64,000 nt of DNA from Streptomyces albipurpureus. GTDB lineage: Bacteria > Actinomycetota > Actinomycetes > Streptomycetales > Streptomycetaceae. Position numbers and translations under genes: made by a program. The DNA lies in the NCBI RefSeq assembly GCF_023701525.1, contig NZ_JAMQAW010000007.1, forward strand, positions 261,474-325,473, written 5' to 3'. Below the pieces are notes generated by a model, which was not told the DNA's origin, searched no databases, and worked only from the letters and a program-made list of their open reading frames with translations. The stretch's first letter is position 1; each line of letters begins with the position of its first letter. This document shows positions 52,402-61,506 of the stretch, piece by piece.

Positions 52402-54210
52402 ATGTCTTCAAGCTCCGCCTTACACCCGGCGTCGCGTGTCGGGCTGCGCCGGCGGTTGACCGCGCTGCTGGCCGCTGGTGCGCTGGTCTGGACCGGGCTC
52501 GTGGCAGTGGCCGCCCCGGCCGCGACCGCCACCACAGCGCTCGCAGCCGCTCCGGTGGCGTACATCGCCAACAGCGAGTCGAACAACGTGTCGGTGGTGG
52601 ATACGGCCACCAACGCGGTCACCGCGACCGTACCCGTCGGCAACAGCCCGTCCGGGGTGGTGGTGACTCCGGACGGCGGCAAGGTCTATGTCACCAACCG
52701 CGGCTCCAGTTCGGTGTCGGTGATCGACACGGCCACCAACACCGTCTCCGCGACCGTACCCGTCGGCAACAGCCCGTTCGGAGTGGTGGTGACTCCGAAC
52801 GGCGGCAAGGTCTACGCCACCAACTACCTCTCCAACTCGGTGTCGGTGATCGACACTGCCACCGACACCGTCACCGCGACCGTACCCGTCGGCGCACAGC
52901 CGAACAGCGCCGCATCCGCTCCGGGCGGGGACCACGTCTACGTCAGCAACAGCAACAGCAACAGCGCCTCGGTATCGGTGATCGACACCACCACCGACAC
53001 CATCGCCGCCAGCATCCCGGTCGACAAACCCAACGGCGTCGCGGTGACTCCTGACGGCACCCGCCTTTACGTCAGCTCGCAGAACGCGGGTGTGGCCGCC
53101 GTGATCGACATCGCCACCAGCACCGTCACCACCACCATCCCCGTCGAGAACACTCCCTTCGGCGTCGCGGTGTCCCCGGACGGATCCCGCGCCTACGTGA
53201 CCAACATCGGCGGCAACAGCACCTCCGTGATCGACACCGCCACCAACACCACCGTGGCCACCGTCCCCGTCGGCTCCACCCCGATCGGCGTCGCGGTAAC
53301 CCCCGACGGCGGCGAGGTCTACGTCACCAACAGCAACAGCGGCACCGCATCGGTGATCGACACCGCCACCAGCACCGTCACCGCGACCGTACCCGTCGGC
53401 AGTGGACCGTACGCCGTGGCGTTCACCCCGGCAGCCACCGCGCCCTCCGCGGACCTGTCCGCGACCGTGACCGACTCGGCCGACCCCGTCAGCCAGGGCG
53501 ACACCTTCACCTACACCGCCACGGTCACCAACCACGGGCCCGACCCGGCCACCGCGGCAACCGCCGCTCTCGCCCTGTCCGGCGTCGCCCGCACCATCAT
53601 CTCCGCAAGCTCCTCGCTGGGGTCGTGCACCGTCGCGGCACCGACCGTCGACTGCGCCTTGGGCGCTCTTGCCGTCGGCGCCTCGGCCACCGTCACCGTC
53701 ACCGTGAAGCCGACCGCGACGGGCACCCTCACCGCCACGGCCACCGGTGCGGCCACCGAAACCGACCCTGACCCGGCCGACAACACCGCGACTCAGTCCA
53801 CCACCGTCAACGCCCCGCCGACCGCGGACATCGACGTCGACGTCACCGCCCAGCCGAGCCTGGGCATCCTGGTCCCCTATCTCACCTACACCCTGACCGC
53901 CCGTGGCCTGGGCCCGAACGCGGTCACCACGGCCACCGTCACCGCCACCCTGCAGCCCGGCGCCACCGCCAGCAACCTGTCCCCCGGATGCAGCACCACG
54001 GCCGGAAGCGTCACCTGCGCCTACGGCACCATCGCGAACGGAGCCAGCGCGAGCAAGTCGTTCCGCGTACCGCTGCACCTGCTGTCCCTGGGCCCCGTGA
54101 AAGTCACCGGCACACGGACCGCCTCCTCCCCCGTCGACCCCAACCCGGCCAACGACAGCGCCTCCGCCACCTGCAACGTCCTCTCCTTCGTACTGGCCAC
54201 CTGCCTCTGA
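52402..54210 (+). CDS. Secreted YVTN beta-propeller protein with two DUF11 domains
   Basis: 602 residues. A signal peptide (LRRRLTALLAAGALVWTGLV) ends near residue 50. About 55-345 are seven beta-propeller repeats of the YVTN type, each with VxVIDTATxTVxATVPVG and PDGGKVYVTN. About 350-460 is one DUF11 domain (ADPVSQGDTFTYTATVTNHG), and about 468-595 a second. Such proteins sit on the cell surface and bind ligands or partners. Codon 7 (52420-52422) is TTA, so expression may depend on bldA. It shares the DUF11 type with the giant protein at the left end. A long glycine-rich frame on the other strand is a shadow. Confidence 0.9.
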   Translation: MSSSSALHPASRVGLRRRLTALLAAGALVWTGLVAVAAPAATATTALAAAPVAYIANSESNNVSVVDTATNAVTATVPVGNSPSGVVVTPDGGKVYVTNRGSSSVSVIDTATNTVSATVPVGNSPFGVVVTPNGGKVYATNYLSNSVSVIDTATDTVTATVPVGAQPNSAASAPGGDHVYVSNSNSNSASVSVIDTTTDTIAASIPVDKPNGVAVTPDGTRLYVSSQNAGVAAVIDIATSTVTTTIPVENTPFGVAVSPDGSRAYVTNIGGNSTSVIDTATNTTVATVPVGSTPIGVAVTPDGGEVYVTNSNSGTASVIDTATSTVTATVPVGSGPYAVAFTPAATAPSADLSATVTDSADPVSQGDTFTYTATVTNHGPDPATAATAALALSGVARTIISASSSLGSCTVAAPTVDCALGALAVGASATVTVTVKPTATGTLTATATGAATETDPDPADNTATQSTTVNAPPTADIDVDVTAQPSLGILVPYLTYTLTARGLGPNAVTTATVTATLQPGATASNLSPGCSTTAGSVTCAYGTIANGASASKSFRVPLHLLSLGPVKVTGTRTASSPVDPNPANDSASATCNVLSFVLATCL

Positions 54211-54218
54211 CCACCCCG

Positions 54219-54248
54219 GCCCCGGCGGGCAGCCCAACCCGCCGGGGC
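54219..54248. terminator. Perfect 11-bp hairpin between convergent genes
   Basis: Arms GCCCCGGCGGG (54219-54229) and CCCGCCGGGGC (54238-54248) with an 8-base loop, eight bases after the propeller gene stop and facing the Lrp gene end. Likely a bidirectional terminator. Confidence 0.7.
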
Positions 54249-54382
54249 ACCACCCGCCCGCGTTGGCTGAGTCGGCCATGGATGTCTCGCCGCGGCCCAT
54301 AGTTGCTCGGTGGCATGCGCCATCTGACGGGAGCTGTGACGAGAACAGGGCCGAGTTGGGCGATACGGTCGGTCGCCGTCGT

Positions 54383-54844
54383 TCAGTCGTTGAGGGCCGT
54401 GGCGGTGACGGCGCGGTTCTTCAGGGGGCTGGAGTAGACGACGGTGGTGGTGACGGAACCGAGGCCGGCGATGCGGCCGGTGGTCTCTTCGAGGTGGCGC
54501 ATGGAGCTGGCGACGACTTTGAGGATGAAGCAGTCGTCGCCGGTGACGTGGTGGGCCTCGATGATCTGTGGGGTGATGGCGATGAGGTCGTGGAAGGGTT
54601 TGTAGTTGCTGGTGGGGTAGCGCAGGCGGACAAAGGCCAGGATGTCGAGTCCCAGTCGCTCGGGGTCGACGACGGCGGAGTAGCCGGCGATGATGCCGGC
54701 CTCCTCCAGGCGGCGGACTCGTTCGGTGACGGCGCTGGGGGACATGGACACCGCTCGGGCAAGCTCGGCGTAACTGGCCCTGCCATCACTCTGCAGGGCT
54801 TCTAGGATGCGCATGTCGGTACTGTCCGGCGAATAGGCGGCCAT
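54383..54844 (-). CDS. Lrp/AsnC-family transcriptional regulator
   Basis: 153 residues from the ATG at 54844. HTH: DMRILEALQSDGRASYAELA and SMSPSAVTERVRRLEEAGII (about 12-50). The RAM ligand domain follows (LAFVRLRYPTSNYKPFHDL, then EAHHVTGDDCFILKVVASSM). Upstream ATGs at 54898 and 54925 would extend it, but they run into the promoter space shared with the divergent rhodanese gene. Probably an amino-acid-responsive regulator of that gene. Confidence 0.9.
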   Translation of the reverse strand: MAAYSPDSTDMRILEALQSDGRASYAELARAVSMSPSAVTERVRRLEEAGIIAGYSAVVDPERLGLDILAFVRLRYPTSNYKPFHDLIAITPQIIEAHHVTGDDCFILKVVASSMRHLEETTGRIAGLGSVTTTVVYSSPLKNRAVTATALND

Positions 54845-54937
54845 TCGGCGAATCTGCCAGGGAATCGCCGCCGAATCAAGCTGGTTACCGGTGATCATCA
54901 CTTCCGGTGTGTACTGGTCGGTCATAGCGTTGCGGAC

Positions 54938-55411
54938 ATGCAGAACAACGCAACGAGCGCGGCACTGACGGTGCCGCCCGCGCACCCCGACGCCGCCGTC
55001 ACCTTCTTCGAGGGACGGCTCTCGTTCCAGGCCGACGTCTCCGACGTGCGCGCCTCCCTGCTGTCCGGGCATGCGGGGTTCGCCCTGATCGACTCCCGCG
55101 GCGTTGCGGGCTGGCAGCAAGCGCGCATCCCCGGGGCCCTGCACCTGCCCACCGCCGACATTCCCACCCGGGCGGCCGCTCTGCTGGACCCCGCCCTCCC
55201 CGTGATCACCTACTGCTGGGGACCGGGATGCGACGGTGCCACCCGCTCGGCCCTCGCCCTGGCCCGGCTCGGCTACCGCGTCAAGGAGATGATCGGCGGC
55301 ATCGAGTACTGGATCCGCGAAGGGTTCCCCGTACGGACTCCGGACGGTGTCGAGCAGCGGAAGGCCGATCCACTGACCGCGCCGCCCGGCGCCATCACCT
55401 GCGCATGCTGA
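54938..55411 (+). CDS. Rhodanese-like sulfurtransferase
   Basis: 157 residues, one rhodanese domain. The active loop CWGPGCDGAT is at about residues 89-98, with the catalytic Cys and a second Cys. GFALIDSRGVAGWQQARIPG (about 47-66) is the usual CH2-A motif and GGIEYWIREGFPV closes the fold. It likely moves sulfur or acts as a thiol sensor. It is divergent from the Lrp/AsnC gene, a common pairing for amino-acid or sulfur stress genes. Confidence 0.9.
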   Translation: MQNNATSAALTVPPAHPDAAVTFFEGRLSFQADVSDVRASLLSGHAGFALIDSRGVAGWQQARIPGALHLPTADIPTRAAALLDPALPVITYCWGPGCDGATRSALALARLGYRVKEMIGGIEYWIREGFPVRTPDGVEQRKADPLTAPPGAITCAC

Positions 55412-55793
55412 CCCGCACCACATCAGTGGGGGTGTCAGCCGTCCCGCCGCCCGGGGCGGCCTTCCCGCTCTGGCCGACCTGTGCGCGGCCCCATGCCCTT
55501 TTCGAGAGGTCCGGCCCCGCCCCGAACGACCCGATTACCCGCCTGGAACCTGCCCTGTTCACCGGGCGCTCGGCTGTGGTGCCCGGAGGCGGAGTCGGGC
55601 GCCACTCCAAGACCCGCTGTCTCCCGCCCGATCGCGGGGTGTTGGCGACAGTGGTGGACGCATTGCCCCGCGTGACTGTCCAGGTGCACCAGCTACGGCA
55701 AGACCCAAGGAACCCGCACCACCGGGCTTTGCCACCCCGAGACCCCGGCCAACCGCTGACGCAACGTCACAGGACGAAGAGAGACACCCACAG
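55412..55793. other. Gene-poor stretch
   Basis: No supported gene. It contains the promoter of the binding-protein gene. Frames are shadow-like. Confidence 0.45.
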
Positions 55794-56915
55794 ATGAATA
55801 CGCCACCATCGGCACCTGTTGCGGAGCGGACTGATGGATCATCCATCCGGATCGGGGCTCTCGTTCCGCTGACCCGGCCTGGCTGGGTCGAGGCGGGCCG
55901 GCACCTGCTCGCCGGATTGGAGTTGGGCGTTCGCGAGGTCAATGAGGTCGGCGGGATCGGCGGCACACCACTGGAGCTGGTGGTCCGAGACACCGCGGCT
56001 GATCCGCGGCGGGCCGCGGCGGCCGTGGACGAACTGACCGGCCTGGGGGTGGCAGCCCTGGCAGCGGAGTATCACAGCGTCGTCGCGCGTGCCGCTGCCG
56101 GCCGGGCCGATGCCCTCGGCCTGCCGTTCCTCTGCTCATCAGCAGTTCTCGACGCACTCACCGAGCAGCCCACGCGATGGGTGGCGCGCCTGTCCCCGCC
56201 GCAGTCCCACGGCTGGCGGGTCTACGCTGACTTCGTCCTCGGCACGGGCCACCGTCGCATCGCCGTAGCAGCCCAGCCGGGTGTCTACTGGGCAACCGGT
56301 AGTCGCATTCTGCGCGACCACTTCGCCGCACGCGGTGGCACCGTCATCGAACTCGACATGAGGGCGCTCACCCCCGCGGACGTGTGCGACGAACTTGCCG
56401 ACAAGCGGGCGACGGCCCTTCTTCTTCTGGTCGGCCACCCGGATCCGGCAGTACCGATCGTCAAGTCCGTCCGCGGCGACCGGCGCCTCGCCGAGATCCT
56501 GATCGGTGCTCCCGCAGGGCAACCGGAGTTCACCGAATGGGCAGCGTCGTTGGGCGACGACGGCGCCGGGGTCCCGTTCCTTCGCTATCTACCCGAACAC
56601 CTCACCCCACTCGGTGCGCGCATCAAGCGGACCCTCATCGAGCAACTTGGCGAAGCGCCCTCCTTCGTCGCCTTCGAGGGCTTCGACACGGTCACCGTGC
56701 TCGCCGATGTGCTGCGGTCTCACGGCACGGACCGGGCCCGCATCGCCGCGTCCTGGCCGCGCGTCGCAGTCGTGGGCACCCGTGGGCAGATCCAGTTCTC
56801 CCGCACGCCAGGCAGCAGCGTTTGGCAAGCGGCTGGGGCCCCGATCCAAGTCGTTGATCGAGATCCGGCGGCACCCGATCGCTTTCGGGTCCTTCACACC
56901 GTTCACACCGGCTGA
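55794..56915 (+). CDS. Periplasmic-binding-protein type 1 fold (LivK-like), no signal peptide
   Basis: 373 residues. It matches branched-chain amino acid binding proteins: IRIGALVPLTRPGWVEAGRH (about 18-37), AGLELGVREVNEVGGIGGTP and LELVVRDTAADPRRA, with a second lobe GRDHFAAR-like and FVAFEGFDTVTVLADVL near 285. A Sec signal or lipobox is absent; residues 1-17 are polar. No permease or ATPase lies nearby. It may be a cytoplasmic ligand sensor rather than a transport receptor. Confidence 0.8.
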   Translation: MNTPPSAPVAERTDGSSIRIGALVPLTRPGWVEAGRHLLAGLELGVREVNEVGGIGGTPLELVVRDTAADPRRAAAAVDELTGLGVAALAAEYHSVVARAAAGRADALGLPFLCSSAVLDALTEQPTRWVARLSPPQSHGWRVYADFVLGTGHRRIAVAAQPGVYWATGSRILRDHFAARGGTVIELDMRALTPADVCDELADKRATALLLLVGHPDPAVPIVKSVRGDRRLAEILIGAPAGQPEFTEWAASLGDDGAGVPFLRYLPEHLTPLGARIKRTLIEQLGEAPSFVAFEGFDTVTVLADVLRSHGTDRARIAASWPRVAVVGTRGQIQFSRTPGSSVWQAAGAPIQVVDRDPAAPDRFRVLHTVHTG

Positions 56916-57009
56916 GAACGCACGATCGTCCGACGGCCCCGGAAGCATCGAGGACCGGGCCGAGGGCGGCGATCTGGTCCCTCGCACCCGCACGGTTACG
57001 CCTGCCGGA

Positions 57010-57520
57010 TCTGACCCTGGCCGCCATGGCGGACCGCGCGGGCCAGGCAGTGGGACATCTGCTGCCAAGAGCGCCGGCACGACCTCGTTGCCCTTGGTGG
57101 AGAAGAAGGCGCCGCACCACGGTTCGCCCTGCCGCGTTTCTCGTCGGGGAAGACGTCCGGCGGCGTGCCGCATCGAGCCGGTGGTCGAGCCTCTGCTCGC
57201 CGGTCGGCAACCTGGCGTATCGATCCGTATGCCGCCGTACGCAATCGGTCGGCGCAGTCGCCGGTATGGTCACCCGGATCGTGCGAGGCGAGCACGGCCG
57301 CCGCTAGTCTGACCTCGGGCAGGGGGTTGATGAGTGCCGTCGGCTCCCGTGCGCATCGGGCCAGCGCGGCCATAGCGTCCGCCTGCACCGCTGGGACAGG
57401 GGTAGCGGCCACACCCCATCGAGCCGCGCCACGGAGGCCTGCTGCTCCGCGGGAAGCAGCTCGGCCACGGCCGCGACCACCCGCCCCAGATGTGTTGTTG
57501 TTGCCGGCGGGCCCACGGTG
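57010..57520 (-). pseudogene. Decayed leftward gene, family unknown
   Basis: One frame reads VVAAVAELLPAEQQASVARL from about 57480. The next frame goes on with ATPVPAVQADAMAALARCAR and VRLAAAVLASHDPGDHTGDC. The pieces fit together as a helical (HEAT- or ARM-like) protein broken by a frameshift. Nothing upstream gives a start. Confidence 0.4.
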
Positions 57521-57559
57521 AGGTGAGGGCCGCCAGGGAGACAGGGCTTTTGATGGTCA

Positions 57560-58111
57560 TGAACGAGGCGGCCAGGGGCCGCGTGGTGGGAGAGCCTACC
57601 GGTCGGGATCCGCGACGAGATCGACGGCTACGTCCTCCAGGACGCCCTCCTCGGGGCGATGCGTGTCATCGTCGCCATCGGCCTTGTCCCCCATGGCATA
57701 GGTGTCGGCACAGCCCAGTTGATTGCCAACGACCGCTGTCTTCACTACGGGGACCGGATCGCCCGCAAGCCGGAGAGCCCACTCGACCTGGAGTCCCTGG
57801 CCTGCCGGGCCGGCGGGTGCGCCGGCCGCATTGTGGCGATCGAGGCGGTCTGGGACGGCGACACCGTCCACGACTGGTTTGTGCAGCTGCTGGCCATCAC
57901 CGCTGACCCCGCGGGGCAGGTTCAGATGGCCACCGTCTACAGGTCCACTGCCACTCGATACCTCGGCGAGGACACGGACCACCACCCGCGTCTCCCGGCA
58001 GCGGTGGCCGCGGAGCGGGCCGGCGGCGCCCTGGCCGCGCACCTCTCGGTCCCTTTCCACTTCGCCAGCCCGGATGACCCCGACGACCAGGCCCCCCGCT
58101 GGCAGTCCTGA
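57560..58111 (+). CDS. Hypothetical protein, start broken or missing
   Basis: From 57602 the sequence VGIRDEIDGYVLQDALLGAM and RVIVAIGLVPHGIGVGTAQL is clearly one protein, continuing to DDQAPRWQS at 58111. The first ATG in this frame is at 57659, inside the first helix. The likely true start, ATG at 57560 (NEAARGRVVGEPTG), is in another frame. A frameshift near 57600 or a base error is probable. Mixed alpha/beta, no signal; family unknown. Confidence 0.5.
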
Positions 58112-58480
58112 GCAACGACAAGGGCCGCTTTACGGACGCCACGCTGCCGAACGAGCGTGACCACTCGAACCGTCGGCGGATTCCGCGTCACGCCCGTTAC
58201 CGACCGAACTCAGCAACCACAGCCGCGCTCAAGCTCCTTCACCACAACGCTGACATAGTTCATTCGGCCATGTCCGTGTGAGGATCGGGTTCTGCCTCAC
58301 TTCCATGACGCGGTTACGGACAGCCTGGTCTTTGTAGCCATGCGATGACGGCTCGGATGGGCCCGAAGTCGCGGCTTCGGTGGAGAGACGGCCCAGGGAC
58401 GCGCGGACCCTTCCGTGCCCCGGACGACACCGAGGACGACGAGGACCGGCGGCCGGCACACCCCCCTTCCGGCCACGAGC
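58112..58480. other. Gene-poor stretch between convergent ends
   Basis: No gene supported. Only short shadow frames. Confidence 0.45.
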
Positions 58481-59026
58481 TCAACCAGGTGCGACCGAGG
58501 GCCATACGCCGAGCCACTGCTCGGCGCCGTAGGCCTCGAACAGCTCCACCTCGGTGAACCCCAGCTTTGCCGCGAGACGCATCGAACGCTTGTTGGCGGT
58601 CTGGGTGCGCAGCACCACCGGCTCACCGGGAAAGGCGTCGGCGAACCAGTCGAGCGCCGCCGCGCACGCCTCGGCGCCGAATCCGTGTCCCCACGCCTGG
58701 GGTAGGAAGAGGTAGCCGAGCTCGGCCTGCCCGGTTTCCGGACGGGCATGCCCCTGACCCTCAGCGTCGATCCGGTCGAGCTTGACCATGCCGATCATCG
58801 ATGCGTCGTGTTCGATCACGAAAAGGCCAGGCCGCCGCCGGGCTATCTCGGGCACCTCGCGCTCCAACCCAGCACGCGGTTGAGGGCCACCGAGGTAGGT
58901 ATGCACCTCCGGCGAGGTGAGCAGGGCGATGAACGCCGCACGATCTCGGGCCTCGGGCTCGCGAAGCACGAGCCGCTCGGTCGTGATGGGGGCAGGTGGC
59001 CAGGTGACGGGTCCGAGTTCAGTCAT
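58481..59026 (-). CDS. GNAT acetyltransferase (RimJ/RimL type)
   Basis: 181 residues. ITTERLVLREPEARDRAAFI (about 14-33) is the usual opening. FVIEHDASMIGMVKLDRI and the acetyl-CoA loop ELGYLFLPQAWGHGFGAEAC (about 103-122) are clear, as is QTANKRSMRLAAKLGFTEVE (about 142-161). It transfers an acetyl group to an amine, on protein or small molecule. It stands alone; the ATG at 59026 has no strong site. Confidence 0.92.
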   Translation of the reverse strand: MTELGPVTWPPAPITTERLVLREPEARDRAAFIALLTSPEVHTYLGGPQPRAGLEREVPEIARRRPGLFVIEHDASMIGMVKLDRIDAEGQGHARPETGQAELGYLFLPQAWGHGFGAEACAAALDWFADAFPGEPVVLRTQTANKRSMRLAAKLGFTEVELFEAYGAEQWLGVWPSVAPG

Positions 59027-59171
59027 GGCGGGAACCTATCGGGCCCTCCGGGCAACGCGCGCTGACACAACTCGTGAACAGGGCACCGGCTCTTCAACGG
59101 ACACGGCACGCTGACCTCCGCCCAGGCATACCTCGCGGTCTTCCAGGACGACCTGTGCGGACCCGGGTCTG

Positions 59172-59549
59172 TCACCAGATGAGGACTCCCCCGCCCATTG
59201 CGCTCGCCCGCCTGGTGGCAGCCTCGATGATCGCCAACCGCTCGGAGATCGTGTCCCGGTGTTCTTCGGTCGTTCGCACGGGTTCCGTATCCGCGGCGAT
59301 CCTCTCCAGGTTCTCGCGGAGCAGCAGGCACTCGCGCAGGAACGCGGGGACCTGCCCGGGTTCGACCTGTAGGTCCCCTTCAGCCAGGATCGGCAGGAAG
59401 ACGGCTCCGAGCGAGCGCACCACTTCCGCGCCCCACACACGAGTGCGCCAACTCTCGAAGCCCGCGCAGTCCGAGCATCCGTCCGGAACGTCCTGCACCT
59501 GACGTTCACCGTCCGCACCGACAACAAAGACATCTACCGACAAGCTCAT
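59172..59549 (-). CDS. Hypothetical protein with CxxC motif
   Basis: 125 residues. It begins SLSVDVFVVGADGERQVQDV, then PDGCSDCAGFESWR with a CSDC motif, and ends with a long helix (AFLRECLLLRENLERIAADT). It looks like a Streptomyces-type conserved hypothetical; a metal or immunity role is possible but unsupported. Just upstream of the GNAT gene on the same strand. Confidence 0.65.
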   Translation of the reverse strand: MSLSVDVFVVGADGERQVQDVPDGCSDCAGFESWRTRVWGAEVVRSLGAVFLPILAEGDLQVEPGQVPAFLRECLLLRENLERIAADTEPVRTTEEHRDTISERLAIIEAATRRASAMGGGVLIW

Positions 59550-60231
59550 CAGCGCAGTGGATCACAACATGACCGGGTGCTCCAAGGGGTTTCACCGCCA
59601 CAGCGCCGGAGTCAGCGCGGTCGGCACACCGCGCCCAAGCCGGTGGAGTGCGGGGAATCCCGCCCGACCGCGAACCCGGCCGACCACAACATCGTCGCGC
59701 TAGCCGGGAAGGGCCGCGTCCGTACGGAAGTAGCTGGTCACCGGGTCCGAGAGCTTGGATGTGACGCCGTGATGGAGCATCCCGTACGTCCGCCTTCCCC
59801 GGGTACTGAGGGGGCCGCGTCAGGACCTGCTCGACGTCAGTTCGCCAAGCGCGGCGGGCGCGGCTCGTCACCGATCACCTCGCGCAGCGGGTCGTGTTGC
59901 GGGGCGAGTGCGACCCGTTGCCGGACCGGTTGCCTCGGGGATGGAGCCATAGCGGCATACGCGCCAGGTCTCGGAGTTCACACCTGAACCGTGGCCATAT
60001 GTACGCATGCGAGAACCCGTCGGTGTTGCCCATGATCCCCAGACCGCCCGGCCCGCGGACTGCTAGGTTCTCCAGGTGTTCATCGTGATGTTCCTCTGAC
60101 GGTCCTGGGTCTCTCCCGCCCGGGTTCTGATCCGCTGAGGGTGTGTTCTGTCATGCCCTCCGGACCTCGACAACCGTCAGACTTCGGCTGCCGCGCCTAC
60201 GACGCCGGTCGCACATCATCGGAGCTCCTTC
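59550..60231. other. Gene-poor stretch between divergent genes
   Basis: 682 bases with overlapping Arg/Gly-rich frames and no supported gene. Promoters of the hypothetical gene and the MFS gene must lie here. Confidence 0.45.
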
Positions 60232-61443
60232 GTGCTCGCAGTGCTTCTCCTTCCTGGCGCGCTTCGCGCCTTCCTCCCCGCCCTGGTCGGTCGGTCCGCT
60301 CTCGCGATGGGCGGTCTCGCTCTCCTCCTCGCCGTCCAAGACCGCACGGGTTCGTATACGCAAGCCGGTTTCGCAACAGCGGCGTTCGGAACAGCCAATG
60401 TCATCGCCGCCCCCTGGCGCGCCCGCGCCGTCGATCGATTCGGTCAACGAATCGCGCTCACCACGATGGCGTCAGGCCAAGCTTCAGGGTTCGCCGCCCT
60501 CGCGCTCATCACGGAAGCCAAGGGAGCTGCGGATTCCTGGTTCCTCATTCTCAGCGTGGTGGTCGGCCTGGCATCGCCACCCCTGGGGGCTGCGATGCGA
60601 ATGATCTGGGCGTCCCTCACAACAGCTGGTGACCAGCGAACGAGAGCGTTCAGCATCGACGCGGTGTGCGAAGAGCTCCTCTTCGTCGGTGGCCCCGTCA
60701 TCATCACCGCGGTCATCATGGCCAGTTCTCCCAGCGTCGGGCTCTGGGTGACCGCGGCGGCGGTTTCCGTCGGCACCGTGGCGATGACGTCCAGCGCTTC
60801 GTCGGGGGCGCTTCGTGGAACAGGAAAGGGCGTCGCACGAGGTGATCGCCCGCTGCGGCAGCCGGGTTTCGCACGGGTACTGATCGTCCTCCTGGGTGTC
60901 GGTGGTCTACTGGGCGTTGTGGAGATCGCGGCTCCGGCAGTCGCCGCGCAGTGTGATGCTGTCGCGGCTACGGGCTGGCTCCTGGCGGCCTTCGCGGGCG
61001 GGAGTGCTCTCGGAGGATTTCTCTATGGGCAGCTGAACCTCAAGGCGGGAATCGGCGGGAGACTGTTCGCCCTCTGCGCCAGCATGGGGCTCGCCGCGGT
61101 ACTCGTGTCCCAGTTGGACACACTCGGTCTCTTCGCCGCGGGCCTCGCACTCGTCGGCCTCTTCCTCGCCCCGTCTCTGATCACCGGCTACCTCATCGCC
61201 GACACCATTGTCCCGGCGACCAGCCGTACGGAGGCGTCGACATGGATCAACACTGCCGTAAACCTCGGCGCATCGCTTGCGTCCGCAGCGGCTGGAATGG
61301 TCATCGACGACTCGGGCGCCTGGCTCGCCCTCTTGCTCATGGGAGCGATCGCTCTCGCGCTCGCCTCAGCCGTACCGTTCACGCGGCTGCGCAAGATCGA
61401 GCCGGCTGCGGTTCATTCTCCCGAGTGCTGCGAGCACGGCTGA
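60232..61443 (+). CDS. MFS transporter
   Basis: 403 residues, about 12 membrane helices: LVGRSALAMGGLALLLAV near 18, NVIAAPWRARAVDRFGQRIA (the MFS motif A region, about 55-74), and a second half from GFARVLIVLLGVGGLLGVV (about 212). The GTG at 60232 has GGAG seven bases upstream. It is similar to drug/sugar efflux proteins; substrate unknown. The C-terminus carries two adjacent cysteines (SPECCEHG). It ends 63 bases from the convergent winged-helix gene. Confidence 0.9.
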   Translation: MLAVLLLPGALRAFLPALVGRSALAMGGLALLLAVQDRTGSYTQAGFATAAFGTANVIAAPWRARAVDRFGQRIALTTMASGQASGFAALALITEAKGAADSWFLILSVVVGLASPPLGAAMRMIWASLTTAGDQRTRAFSIDAVCEELLFVGGPVIITAVIMASSPSVGLWVTAAAVSVGTVAMTSSASSGALRGTGKGVARGDRPLRQPGFARVLIVLLGVGGLLGVVEIAAPAVAAQCDAVAATGWLLAAFAGGSALGGFLYGQLNLKAGIGGRLFALCASMGLAAVLVSQLDTLGLFAAGLALVGLFLAPSLITGYLIADTIVPATSRTEASTWINTAVNLGASLASAAAGMVIDDSGAWLALLLMGAIALALASAVPFTRLRKIEPAAVHSPECCEHG

Positions 61444-61506
61444 CCGACCCGGTCGTAACACGTCGAAGCAGGCGCGTGTTTCGCGATCGAGCCGCCACGA
61501 CGGGCA

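Noticed and set aside
52420..54300. 626-residue glycine-rich frame on the minus strand
   Set aside because: Low-complexity Gly/Asp/Val text opposite the clear beta-propeller/DUF11 gene; a shadow caused by codon bias.
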